Below, in pieces: positions 20,699-28,516 of a stretch of 40,866 nt of DNA. The position numbers and the translations under genes are program-made. Location of the stretch: IMG/VR virus record IMGVR_UViG_3300037297_000059, positions 1-40,866 of that record; one strand, 5' to 3'. Source of the DNA: a virus. How positions within the stretch are numbered: position 1 is the first letter of the stretch; the number at the start of each line of letters is the position of its first letter. The notes under the pieces were generated by a model. The model was given only the letters and a program-made list of their open reading frames with translations, did not search any database and was not told where the DNA came from.

Positions 20699-23056
20699 TT
20701 AAAAAGGTTCTTTATTAATATCAATATTATTTATTGGTAAATCTTCTATTTCTTCAAATCTTTTACTTACAAAATATTTATTTTGTTTTTTATGTTTATC
20801 GTAAATCATTTGTATATTTAATTTTTTCAGTTCTCGACCTATAGTTAATTTATTTAATAAAACTTGATTTGCTGGAAGTTCTTTAAATATTTCGCCAGCG
20901 GTTAACCATTCGCCTTTTCCTTCCTGTGGATAAAGATTCCAAGTTTCCTCTATTAATAAAATCTTTTCAGGTTTATTAAGATATTGATTATTAATTTCAT
21001 TAATTTTTTTCACTTCTTCAATATCAAATTTATAACTTATTCCTTTTAAATAAAGGGAATACATATAGCCCCACAGCATATCTATGTCAATTTTAATATC
21101 TTTATCAAAGTCAATACAATCTATTGTAATATACCGCCTTGTTCCTGTTAAATCTTTTAAAAATTCATTATCATTAGTTGTAGCTGTCAAACATACGCGC
21201 CTTTTAACTGTTATTGCCGCGGCTCCATAAGGTAATCTAAATTTGTCAGATGGTGAAGTTATAAAATTTTTCATTGCTTCCTGATCAGATTTTTTAAAAG
21301 TTGTTGCAATTTCGCCCATTTCAATTAATATATTTGAAACGGTTTCCATTATTGAATCTTTATTATTTACATCTAAACTTCTACCAGTTAAAAAATATTT
21401 ATATTTTAATTTGTCAGGTAATAAATTTTGTAACCAGGTTGTTTTACCTATAAATTGAGGTCCTTTTAAAACTAACATATAATCACTATTTATCATTGAT
21501 TCATCGGAAGAACAACCAACATTAATCATCTGTAATAAAAATTTACCTAAAAATTTATTTTTATATTCACTATCACTAATAATAGTATCAGCTAATTTAA
21601 GAAAAATATCTTTATCAGGATTTTTTAAATAATATTTATAAGCATCTTTTAAATATTCTTCCCAGGGATTGTATTTATTTTTTCTTCCAATTAAAGTTAA
21701 ATTTGACAATATTCTTTTATCAGTTGTTTTAAGGTCCTGAATTAAACATAAATTTTCAATATGGGATCTAACATTTTCCAAAACATCATAATACTTTCCA
21801 TCTTTGAAAACTTCATATTCCATTTTTATCATATTATATTTTATCTGAAAATTATAATGTTGTAACAAGCATTCAAAATTTTGTTCAACTGGTAAAACTG
21901 TCATTTTATCAATTTTTGGTTTTTCATCACCTGAATATTCTGTAAAATACTCAGATAATCTCATTGTTTCATTTTCATCTAAATGATTTTTAAATTTTAC
22001 ATATACATAATCAGGATCCCATTTAACATTTTTTAAATCTAAGTTATCCACAGATTTATTCATAGGTTGTTGACTGATTTTGGGTTTACTGATATTATTA
22101 CTATTATAGTTATGGTTGTAAATAACTGTTAAATTCCTTAATGCATTGTCAATAGTATTATCTAAATAAGTTGGATGTTTTGTAAATTTAGCCCTATTTC
22201 TAGGACTATTTTTTATTATTCTTTTAATTTGATTATGGTCCTGGGTATAAAATGCCAACATATTTATGAAAGCCAAATCACTTTCACTATTACCAGGTTT
22301 ACCAGGTTCATTATACAAAGATTGAAATTTATTTCCGTTTTTTGCTTTGGAAGCAATTTCAATTATTTTATAATCATCTAAATACATAGATGCTGCATTA
22401 TGTTTTTCTTGATTATTATTAGTATTATTTGTATAAATATTTTTCATATAGGCCGCGTAAACTTCCTTAATTTTCATATTAGTATTAATATTAAAATTAG
22501 AATAATACATATTCCCGGTAAATGTACAATATCGATTATCTTTAGTACTGTATATTTCAAGGCCTTTATGGGTATTTTTATTTTTATAATGAGTATTTTT
22601 AAATTTTTCTCTAAATTCATCGAAAGATCCATTATCTTTTATTATAATTCTTATACCTTCCATTCCTGGTGAAATTTCCGTATAAGAATTTAATAAATTA
22701 ATAATTTTTAATGCTTCCTTAGAAACATTATTAACATGTCCTTTTATACAATGATCAATATCAACAAATATAAAGTCGGTTCCTGGAAGCATTAACCCAA
22801 TACCACCTATTATTATACCTTTAGAATTTTTTGTATTTTTAAATTTTAATTGTTGCTGTTTTGTAAACTGTAAATTTCCCCAGGTTTGACTATTATTTGA
22901 CATTGCATTCCCAAGTGTTTTTGGATTGATAGGCGGTTTCGTAAATTTCCCATTTTCAAGTTGTTTCAATCCCCATAAAACCCAATTATTATGAGGATTG
23001 TTTCCAAAAAGCTTTTCTATATTGTGGTAATTAACATCAAAATTATAATTTTGCAT
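20699..23056 (-). CDS. Primase-helicase (PrimPol-like N-terminus, VirE/D5-like helicase)
   Basis: 785 aa from ATG 23056, eight bases after GGAG. N-terminal primase-polymerase-like domain (about 10-215) with the metal-binding FVDIDH at about 95-100 and KGLEIYSTKDNRYCTFTGN. The C-terminal half is a VapE/VirE SF3-like ATPase: Walker A GPQFIGKTTW (about 528-537), Walker B ILIEMGEI and the TATTNDNEFLKDLTGTRRY signature (about 630-648). Such fusions prime and unwind at the origin and, in some phages, also polymerise. It is the only replicase-type gene here and faces the putative origin. Confidence 0.85.
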   Translation of the reverse strand: MQNYNFDVNYHNIEKLFGNNPHNNWVLWGLKQLENGKFTKPPINPKTLGNAMSNNSQTWGNLQFTKQQQLKFKNTKNSKGIIIGGIGLMLPGTDFIFVDIDHCIKGHVNNVSKEALKIINLLNSYTEISPGMEGIRIIIKDNGSFDEFREKFKNTHYKNKNTHKGLEIYSTKDNRYCTFTGNMYYSNFNINTNMKIKEVYAAYMKNIYTNNTNNNQEKHNAASMYLDDYKIIEIASKAKNGNKFQSLYNEPGKPGNSESDLAFINMLAFYTQDHNQIKRIIKNSPRNRAKFTKHPTYLDNTIDNALRNLTVIYNHNYNSNNISKPKISQQPMNKSVDNLDLKNVKWDPDYVYVKFKNHLDENETMRLSEYFTEYSGDEKPKIDKMTVLPVEQNFECLLQHYNFQIKYNMIKMEYEVFKDGKYYDVLENVRSHIENLCLIQDLKTTDKRILSNLTLIGRKNKYNPWEEYLKDAYKYYLKNPDKDIFLKLADTIISDSEYKNKFLGKFLLQMINVGCSSDESMINSDYMLVLKGPQFIGKTTWLQNLLPDKLKYKYFLTGRSLDVNNKDSIMETVSNILIEMGEIATTFKKSDQEAMKNFITSPSDKFRLPYGAAAITVKRRVCLTATTNDNEFLKDLTGTRRYITIDCIDFDKDIKIDIDMLWGYMYSLYLKGISYKFDIEEVKKINEINNQYLNKPEKILLIEETWNLYPQEGKGEWLTAGEIFKELPANQVLLNKLTIGRELKKLNIQMIYDKHKKQNKYFVSKRFEEIEDLPINNIDINKEPF

Positions 23057-23061
23057 ATACA

Positions 23062-23226
23062 TTACTCCTTGTTATATATTTTATGACAGCATTTACAACA
23101 GATATATTTTTCTAAATATTCACAATATATAACATATCTGCCGCACTCACATAAACCAAGCCAACAACGATTATCATGCAATGACAATTCTTTAGGAATA
23201 GTATTTTTACATTTAATAACTTTCAT
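23062..23226 (-). CDS. Small cysteine-rich protein
   Basis: 54 aa: MKVIKCKNTIPKELSLHDNR, then CWLGLCECGRYVIY and YICCKCCHKIYN. Nine cysteines in pairs suggest a zinc ribbon (CEC ... CCKCC). ATG 23226 follows ACGAGG. The stop overlaps the first ATG of the primase gene, so the two are coupled. Possibly a small primase partner; not assigned. Confidence 0.6.
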   Translation of the reverse strand: MKVIKCKNTIPKELSLHDNRCWLGLCECGRYVIYCEYLEKYICCKCCHKIYNKE

Positions 23227-23229
23227 AAT

Positions 23230-23415
23230 TTATACCTCGTCAACGCTTATTATTTTATCAATTTTAAAACCATATTTTTCAAAGATTGAATTAATAATAA
23301 ACTCGTCACTTTCTTCTATAGACATATTTGGCTCGCATAATTTTTCAAAATTTTCAATATTAAGTTTATGTTTTAATTCACATTTAATAGTAATTGTTAT
23401 TGTTTCAACCTTCAT
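23230..23415 (-). CDS. Hypothetical protein
   Basis: 61 aa: MKVETITITIKCELKHKLNI then NFEKLCEPNMSIEESDEFII. A beta-strand start with alternating T/I and a helical end; no motif recognised. Lies between the AbrB-like regulator and the Cys-rich gene in the early operon. Confidence 0.5.
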   Translation of the reverse strand: MKVETITITIKCELKHKLNIENFEKLCEPNMSIEESDEFIINSIFEKYGFKIDKIISVDEV

Positions 23416-23420
23416 TTAAA

Positions 23421-23714
23421 TCATTCCTTTTCTGTGTATTCTTCTTTATTATTACAGTTAGTACATATATATTCATATGTCTTATAACAAATGGTATCAT
23501 CATAAAACATTTTAGTTAATTGGTTTTTTATCATTTTATTTTTACATTTTGGACATTTCTTTTCTTTTTTATTGACCGCTGTAATAATAATTTTATCATT
23601 TTCAAGTTTTAATGAAACCGTATCTTTAGTTTTAAGATTTAATATTTTCATAAAATCATTTGGAATTAAAATATAATTTGAATTAGCTATTTTATTAATT
23701 TTTTTAGTTAACAT
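23421..23714 (-). CDS. AbrB/SpoVT-like regulator with zinc ribbon
   Basis: 97 aa from ATG 23714; GGAGG is seven to eight bases upstream. Residues 1-48 match the SpoVT/AbrB swapped-hairpin DNA-binding fold: KIANSNYILIPNDFMKILNL, then KTKDTVSLKLENDKIIITAV. The second half is a four-cysteine ribbon (CPKCKNKM and YICTNCNNKE). It is the first gene leftward of the symmetric promoter pair at 23738-23783 and the obvious candidate to bind that dyad. A stand-alone antitoxin is less likely since no toxin gene follows. Confidence 0.8.
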   Translation of the reverse strand: MLTKKINKIANSNYILIPNDFMKILNLKTKDTVSLKLENDKIIITAVNKKEKKCPKCKNKMIKNQLTKMFYDDTICYKTYEYICTNCNNKEEYTEKE

Positions 23715-23737
23715 TTTTCTTTCCTCCAAAAAAATAT

Positions 23738-23783
23738 ATTGACTACTTAATACATTGTATTATACAATAATATTGTAGTCAAT
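23738..23783. promoter_or_regulatory. Mirror-symmetric overlapping divergent promoters
   Basis: Outer dyad ATTGACTAC (23738-23746) / GTAGTCAAT (23775-23783) holds both -35 boxes (TTGACT on each strand). Inner dyad ATTGTAT-T-ATACAAT (23754-23768) holds both -10 boxes. Leftward: TTGACT, 17 bases, TACAAT. Rightward: TTGACT, 18 bases, TACAAT (or 16 bases, TATACA). The two promoters occupy the same DNA, so polymerase can hold only one at a time. They drive 23714 leftward and 23801 rightward. Confidence 0.8.
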
Positions 23784-23800
23784 AGAAAGGAGAAAATATT

Positions 23801-25225
23801 TTGATTCAATTAAGAGATTATCAAGAAAAAATTATAAATGAGATTAAACAAAATTTGTTAATGTATAAGAGAATATGTATACAAGCGCCGTGCGGTTCTG
23901 GTAAATCTGTTATTCTTTCTAAAATTATAGCAGACGCGACAAAAAAAAGAAATAGAATTTTATTTCTTGTACATAGGAAGGAATTAATTGAACAAATTAA
24001 TAATACATTACAAAAATTTAATGTTGATTTTATGTATGTAAAACTTCTTATGGTTCAAACAGCCGTTCGCCGTTTAAAAAAAATGCAACAACCAACTATT
24101 ATAATAACCGATGAAAACCATCATTGTTTAGCTAAATCATACACTAAAATTTATGATTATTTTCCAAATAGTTTTTTGTTAGGTTTTACTGCTACACCTG
24201 TTCGACTAAATGGTGAAGGATTAGGCGAAATATATAAGTATATGGTTAAAGGTCCTGAAATTAAATGGTTAATAAAAAATAAATTTTTAGCACCATATAA
24301 ATTATTTTCCGTGAAATTGGCAGATACTTCAAAGCTACATATAAAAGCCGGTGATTTCAATAAAAAAGAAACAACTTCTTTAATGGAAAATAATACTATT
24401 TACGGAGAAACAATTAAAAATTATTTAAAACTTGCAAATGGGAAACAAACAATTGTATATTGTTCTTCCATAGAATCATCAATTGAAACCTCAAAAATGT
24501 TTAATGATAAAAATATAAGAGCTAAACATTTAGACGGTTCTACTCCTAAAAATGAGCGTCAAAAAACCATAGAAAAATTTAGGACCGGAGAAATAAAAAT
24601 TCTTTGTAATGTTGATTTGTTTGGTGAAGGTTTTGACGTTCCTGACTGCGAATGCGTTATTCTTTTGAGGCCAACAAAATCTTTATCGTTATATATTCAA
24701 CAGTCAATGAGATCTATGAGATATAAAGAAGGAAAGGAGGCTATAATAATAGACCACGTTGGTAATTGCTTTGAACATGGATTGCCAGATGATTTAAGGG
24801 AATGGACATTAAAAGGAAAACAGAAAAAAGAAAAAAACGAAATTAAAGTTAAGGAATGTCCGAAATGTTTTTCAGTGATTCAACCAGGTTTGAAAAATTG
24901 TCCATATTGCGGTCTTGAATTTCCAAAAATGATTACAAGACCAGAGAAGGAAATTGTTGATGTTGAACTTGCTGAAATAAAAAGAAAAGATATTTTAAGG
25001 ATGAAACCATTTAGTTATATAAAAAAATTAAATACTCTAAATGAAATTCTTGATTTTGTTGAATTAAAAAATTATAAACCTGGTGTTATTTATCATCAAC
25101 TTGAAGAACGCGAAAACATTAGAGTTACAGAAAATGACTTGAAACGCTGGCAAAAAATTGCAGGATATAAGCGCGGTTGGTGGACACATAGGAAAAACTT
25201 AATCAATGAAAGTGAGGTTATTTAA
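23801..25225 (+). CDS. SF2 DEAD/DEAH-type helicase with zinc ribbon
   Basis: 474 aa. TTG start (MIQLRDYQEKIINEIK), eight bases after AAAGGAG. Motif Q/I: LRDYQ and APCGSGKSVIL (about 29-39); motif II TDENHH (a DEAH variant, about 103-110); motif III GFTATPVRL; motif V LFGEGFDVPDCE; motif VI QQSMRSMRY. A C-x2-C ... C-x2-C ribbon (CPKC and CPYCG, about 350-370) follows. Of the SSL2/ResIII type common in phage recombination or replication. Overlaps the nuclease gene by one base. Confidence 0.9.
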   Translation: MIQLRDYQEKIINEIKQNLLMYKRICIQAPCGSGKSVILSKIIADATKKRNRILFLVHRKELIEQINNTLQKFNVDFMYVKLLMVQTAVRRLKKMQQPTIIITDENHHCLAKSYTKIYDYFPNSFLLGFTATPVRLNGEGLGEIYKYMVKGPEIKWLIKNKFLAPYKLFSVKLADTSKLHIKAGDFNKKETTSLMENNTIYGETIKNYLKLANGKQTIVYCSSIESSIETSKMFNDKNIRAKHLDGSTPKNERQKTIEKFRTGEIKILCNVDLFGEGFDVPDCECVILLRPTKSLSLYIQQSMRSMRYKEGKEAIIIDHVGNCFEHGLPDDLREWTLKGKQKKEKNEIKVKECPKCFSVIQPGLKNCPYCGLEFPKMITRPEKEIVDVELAEIKRKDILRMKPFSYIKKLNTLNEILDFVELKNYKPGVIYHQLEERENIRVTENDLKRWQKIAGYKRGWWTHRKNLINESEVI

Positions 25226-25536
25226 TGACCGAACATGATATTCAAAATATGATTAGACTAGAATTGTCTAAGTTAGGATGGTTAACTTTTAGGTTTAATG
25301 TTGGAAGAGTTAAAACATCAGATGGTAGATATTTTGACACCGGCCTTCCTGTTGGCTTTACTGACTTAGTCGCATTTAAAGAAGGTAAAACAATTTTTAT
25401 TGAAGTAAAAAAAACAGGTGGAAAAGCTACACAAAAACAAAAAGATTTTATTGATTTAATGAAAAAAAATGGTTTTAAAGCTGGCATAGTTTACAGTGTA
25501 GAAGATGCTATAAAATTAATAGAAAGTGAGGTTTAA
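25225..25536 (+). CDS. VRR-NUC domain nuclease
   Basis: 103 aa, the length of stand-alone viral VRR-NUC enzymes. TEHDIQNMIRLELSKLGWLT then GLPVGFTDLVAF and the core IFIEVKKTGGKATQKQKDFI: G-hT-D, E-x-K and Q-x-x-F are the PD-(D/E)xK catalytic positions (D at about 49, E and K at about 59-61). A Holliday-junction or flap-type nuclease, often paired with an SF2 helicase as here (TAATG overlap). Confidence 0.9.
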   Translation: MTEHDIQNMIRLELSKLGWLTFRFNVGRVKTSDGRYFDTGLPVGFTDLVAFKEGKTIFIEVKKTGGKATQKQKDFIDLMKKNGFKAGIVYSVEDAIKLIESEV

Positions 25537-25538
25537 AA

Positions 25539-25706
25539 ATGAAAATAATTTGGAAATTACTAATAATTTTGGCAATAATAATTAATATTCTAAATATAGT
25601 AAATAAAGATAATTTATTTAATATAATTTTATTAATTGGTTGTATTTGTTATCCAATTTATTTATTTTTAATAGGAGGTTTAAATAATGAAAATAAAAGG
25701 AATTAA
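25539..25706 (+). CDS. Small membrane protein
   Basis: 55 aa with two hydrophobic segments: IIWKLLIILAIIINILNIV (about 3-21) and NIILLIGCICYPIYLFLIGG (about 28-47). Start ATG 25539 after GAGG; its end overlaps the next gene by 20 bases. A two-helix hairpin protein could be a small holin-like or superinfection protein; no family recognised. Confidence 0.6.
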   Translation: MKIIWKLLIILAIIINILNIVNKDNLFNIILLIGCICYPIYLFLIGGLNNENKRN

Positions 25707-26100
25707 TTATGATATTAATTATCATCGTGGAACATCAACATATAGAGAAGAAAAACAAAATTCTTCACAAGACAAAAATAATTTAAAAAATTTATTAAAT
25801 CAAATGAAACACACAAAAAGATGTTGTGATAATTGCAATTATTATATAGGTGATATTTGTATTTATTATGATAAAGAACCAAAATACTTACCATCTAAAA
25901 AAAATAATTGTAAACATTTTTTATCAAATGTTTTAAGTATAAAAGATTTGGAAACTAAAATAAAAGAAAGTATGTATTGTCATACATGCGGGAAATTAAT
26001 TTTAAAACCATTAGATTTTTACAAAAAAAATTGTAAAAAATGTAAGGAAAAATTTAAAAATGAATCATTAACTATTTTTAGTGATTTAATTAAGGAGTGA
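25687..26100 (+). CDS. Two-ribbon zinc-binding protein
   Basis: 137 aa. First cluster CCDNCNYYIGDICIYYDKEP (about 44-63) plus C at about 77 and H; second cluster CHTCGKLILKPLDFYKKNCK (about 97-116) plus C. Both look like zinc ribbons. AGGAGG precedes the ATG. Third gene of the rightward operon. Function unknown; protein or nucleic-acid binding by the ribbons is likely. Confidence 0.6.
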   Translation: MKIKGINYDINYHRGTSTYREEKQNSSQDKNNLKNLLNQMKHTKRCCDNCNYYIGDICIYYDKEPKYLPSKKNNCKHFLSNVLSIKDLETKIKESMYCHTCGKLILKPLDFYKKNCKKCKEKFKNESLTIFSDLIKE

Positions 26101-26105
26101 TTATT

Positions 26106-26345
26106 TTGAAAATAAAAGAAGGTAAAATTATTGATTTATTAGAAGGGTTTACAGATGATAAGGAATTTATAGACCTTTGCACAACAAAAAAAGAAGATAG
26201 ATTAAAAACAGTAAAACAAATTAAAGAAATGCATAAAAATGATAATAGCAACGGTTATTATTTAAGCCAATCTAAGTTTAATTATGGTAAAACTCTAAAG
26301 CATTCTATAAGATATCAAACTTATGGATTGTATAACGAAGTATAG
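26106..26345 (+). CDS. Hypothetical protein
   Basis: 79 aa from TTG 26106, eight bases after AAGGAG. MKIKEGKIIDLLEGFTDDKE, then KTVKQIKEMHKNDNSNGYYL; basic second half, no motif recognised. Ribosome binding site overlaps the stop of the upstream gene, so coupled translation is likely. Confidence 0.55.
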   Translation: MKIKEGKIIDLLEGFTDDKEFIDLCTTKKEDRLKTVKQIKEMHKNDNSNGYYLSQSKFNYGKTLKHSIRYQTYGLYNEV

Positions 26346-26358
26346 GAGGAAAATATAA

Positions 26359-26739
26359 ATGATTCCAAAAAAATTTTTTGAAAATAATTTAGAAAGAAAT
26401 TTAAAACATATGCAAAAATTAGAAGAAGAACAAATAAAATTTGAAGCTTTAATAGGTTTTAATATTGAAAATTTTATTAAATTAGTTATGTCTGGAATGA
26501 TAAAAATTGAATCATATGATAAAAATATTCCGATTGCTGATATTATTAATGTTTTATCAAAAATGAATGTTGATGAAACAATATTATGGTTCCAGAGTAA
26601 TATAAAGCCATTTAAAATGGAATATAAAAAATTGACATTTTGTAGAAATTGCGGAAATTACATAAGTCAGCGCACATTGAAAAAATATGAAGGTTATTGT
26701 AAAATTTGCTACAAAAATATAAAAAATAATAAATATTAA
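26359..26739 (+). CDS. Hypothetical protein with C-terminal zinc ribbon
   Basis: 126 aa. Helical N-terminal two thirds; the end has CRNCGNYISQRTLKKYEGYC then KICYK, i.e. C-x2-C ... C-x2-C (about 93-117). AGGAGG precedes the ATG. It shares the terminal ribbon design with the 25687 and 26753 products of the same operon. Confidence 0.6.
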   Translation: MIPKKFFENNLERNLKHMQKLEEEQIKFEALIGFNIENFIKLVMSGMIKIESYDKNIPIADIINVLSKMNVDETILWFQSNIKPFKMEYKKLTFCRNCGNYISQRTLKKYEGYCKICYKNIKNNKY

Positions 26740-26752
26740 TAAGGAGGTTAAA

Positions 26753-27151
26753 ATGTTATGTCCATATTGTGGGTCAAAAGTATTATTTAAACCTGGTACA
26801 TATGTATATAAAAAATATTATACTGAAAATGTTTATGTGTGTTCTAATTATCCTGACTGCAATAGTTATGTAGGCACACATAAACGAACGGGTAAACCAT
26901 TAGGCCGGTTATCAAATAAAAAACTTAGATTGTTAAAAGTTCAGGCACATTTATATTTTGATACGATTTGGAAGTATAAAAAAAAGAAAGGCGATAAAAA
27001 AGCCCGTTATAAGGGATATAAATGGCTAAGTAAAAAATTAAATTTAAATTTCAATGATACTCATATTGGTTATTTTGATGAAGAATACACAAAAAAAGTT
27101 ATTGAATTATGTAAACCTTATTATTTAAAATTGAAAGGAGTTAAATTATAA
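26753..27151 (+). CDS. DUF3268-like zinc-finger phage protein
   Basis: 132 aa. MLCPYCGSKVLFKPG, then VYVCSNYPDCNSYVGTHKRT and KPLGRLSNKKLRLLKVQAHL; a C4 ribbon followed by the LGRLANxELRxxKxxAH and YKWLSKKL..HIGYFD blocks typical of the zinc-finger-containing DUF3268 family of phages. Function not established. Last gene of the rightward operon; a strong bidirectional terminator follows. Confidence 0.8.
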   Translation: MLCPYCGSKVLFKPGTYVYKKYYTENVYVCSNYPDCNSYVGTHKRTGKPLGRLSNKKLRLLKVQAHLYFDTIWKYKKKKGDKKARYKGYKWLSKKLNLNFNDTHIGYFDEEYTKKVIELCKPYYLKLKGVKL

Positions 27152-27219
27152 AAATGAATTTATTCAATTAAAAATACAATACTTAATTTTAAATGACATG
27201 ATTGACTTGGCCGAAATGC

Positions 27220-27254
27220 AAAGAGTGACATATATTTAATATATGTCACTCTTT
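27220..27254. terminator. Bidirectional terminator between convergent operons
   Basis: 17-bp perfect stem, AAAGAGTGACATATATT with its complement and a one-base loop, followed by T on the plus strand (CTCTTTTT) and by CTTTGC on the minus strand. It separates the rightward 23801-27151 operon from the leftward 28449-27269 operon. Confidence 0.85.
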
Positions 27255-27268
27255 TTATGCTACTAAAA

Positions 27269-27709
27269 TTATCTTTTAGAAATAAATAAACCTAATTTTT
27301 TTCTAAAAATAAATAATAAACCTGATAAAAATAATGATATTCCAATCAATAAAGCAAAAATATTTTCCTTTTCGCCCGTATTTGGAAATTTTTCAACAGT
27401 TGGCGTAATTTCTGGTGTTACTGTTTGTGTTGGTTCTAACGTTTTTAAGTCGGTACCGGTTACTATTGGCGTAATTTCGGGCGTTACTTCTTCGGTTACA
27501 TCTGCTGTCGGGTCAACAGTTGGCGTAATTTCGGGTGTAGTTTCGATAGTTTCAGTAATTTCAATAGTAATTTCTGGTGTTGCTTCTTCTGTAGTTTCAA
27601 TAGTTGGTTGTGGTGTAGGCCAACAAGGCCATGGAAAAGCGTTTACACTACTTGAAAAACTAAATAAAATAACTAGCATTACTAGTAAAAACAAAACTTT
27701 CTTAAACAT
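27269..27709 (-). CDS. Cell-wall-anchored surface protein (FPNTG sorting signal)
   Basis: 146 aa. Signal peptide: KKVLFLLVMLVILFSFSSSV with likely cleavage after NA (about 24). Then a Thr/Glu/Pro-rich stalk of repeats such as TPEITP and ETTPEITPTV (about 35-105), extended and probably glycosylatable. C-terminal sorting signal: FPNTGEK, hydrophobic helix IFALLIGISLFLSGLLFIF, basic tail RKKLGLFISKR, as for sortase substrates (LPxTG with F for L). It should be displayed on the infected or lysogenic host surface. Last gene of a three-gene operon. Start after AGGAGG. Confidence 0.8.
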   Translation of the reverse strand: MFKKVLFLLVMLVILFSFSSSVNAFPWPCWPTPQPTIETTEEATPEITIEITETIETTPEITPTVDPTADVTEEVTPEITPIVTGTDLKTLEPTQTVTPEITPTVEKFPNTGEKENIFALLIGISLFLSGLLFIFRKKLGLFISKR

Positions 27710-27734
27710 TTAATAAATCCTCCTAAATTTTTTT

Positions 27735-28277
27735 TCAATTAATTATTTCTGTATTATAAGGCAAAAATATATTTGCCGAATCTTTGTATAGTTTAATTTT
27801 TGAACCATCTGAAAATTCAAAAATTTGACTTTTGTCTCCAAAAATACCTATATCTTTTGGCGTACTTGGAATAACGTTAATATCAATTTCAAGGACCATA
27901 TCAATAATTAGGTCATATGGTTCATTGATAAGATTATCAGTATTAAGTAATTTATAAGCATTTTGCGCGGTAGTTTCTGGTGTTATTTCTTCAATTTGGT
28001 CCTCTAATCTTAAAATATCACTTTCTTTTGATTCTAACATTTGATTTAAGTGAAAAATTTGATTTTCATTTTCAAAAATTTCATTTTCTAAATCACTTGT
28101 ATCAATAGATGGATAACTAAAAACTAGTATAAACCATAATAAACCACTTAAAACACCAATAACTATACCTTTCCATGTAAAACCAGTTTTATTTTTATTA
28201 TAAATGCCCACAGCAATAAACGGGAAAACAGATATTAAACCTTGTTTTACAATTTCAAAAATATTATTTTTCTTCAT
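27735..28277 (-). CDS. Membrane protein with extracellular coiled coil
   Basis: 180 aa. Two hydrophobic segments: LISVFPFIAVGIY (about 14-26) and GIVIGVLSGLLWFILVFSY (about 37-55). A coiled coil follows (DLENEIFENENQIFHLNQML and SDILRLEDQIEE, about 61-95) and a small mixed domain (100-180). The domain probably lies outside the membrane. Second gene of the accessory operon, overlapping the HTH gene by 14 bases. Could cooperate with the wall-anchored protein in blocking superinfection; inference only. Confidence 0.65.
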   Translation of the reverse strand: MKKNNIFEIVKQGLISVFPFIAVGIYNKNKTGFTWKGIVIGVLSGLLWFILVFSYPSIDTSDLENEIFENENQIFHLNQMLESKESDILRLEDQIEEITPETTAQNAYKLLNTDNLINEPYDLIIDMVLEIDINVIPSTPKDIGIFGDKSQIFEFSDGSKIKLYKDSANIFLPYNTEIIN

Positions 28278-28449
28278 TTTTATACACCTGCCTAATTTTA
28301 TTTACTTCAGTTTCAGATATTCTCCATCTGTTTCCAACCCTAAACCCTTTCCATTCACCAGTTTTTAATTTTCTCCAAACAGTATGCTTATGCAATTTAA
28401 ACATTCCGGCAACTTCGGCAGGAGTATAATAAATGTCAACATCAACCAT
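28264..28449 (-). CDS. Excisionase/MerR-like HTH protein
   Basis: 61 aa. YYTPAEVAGMFKLHKHTVWR, then KLKTGEWKGFRVGNRWRISE: the helix-turn-helix plus wing of the 'helix_turn_helix, excisionase family' (HTH_17). It starts the accessory operon and lies right behind a promoter carrying a 9-bp inverted repeat, so autoregulation is likely. With no integrase present, a true excisionase role is doubtful. Confidence 0.8.
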   Translation of the reverse strand: MVDVDIYYTPAEVAGMFKLHKHTVWRKLKTGEWKGFRVGNRWRISETEVNKIRQVYKNEEK

Positions 28450-28466
28450 AAAAACACCTAACTTTC

Positions 28467-28512
28467 GTTAACTAATTATAACAATTATATACTTTAGTTA
28501 ACAAAAAGTCAA
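28467..28512 (-). promoter_or_regulatory. Promoter with overlapping operator of the accessory operon
   Basis: Minus strand: -35 TTGACT (28507-28512), 17-base spacer, -10 TATAAT (28484-28489). An inverted repeat GTTAACTAA / TTAGTTAAC (28467-28475, 28494-28502) brackets the -10 box. Binding there would block the promoter. Confidence 0.8.
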
Positions 28513-28516
28513 AGTT

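Noticed and set aside
27152-27239. Open frame of about 30 codons after the 26753-27151 gene (NEFIQLKIQYLILNDMIDLA)
   Set aside because: No usable start codon and no slip site was found, and it ends within the terminator stem; probably chance.
28264-28449. True excisionase implying a temperate integration system
   Set aside because: No integrase or attachment-site pattern found; the protein sits in an accessory operon and is better called an HTH regulator.
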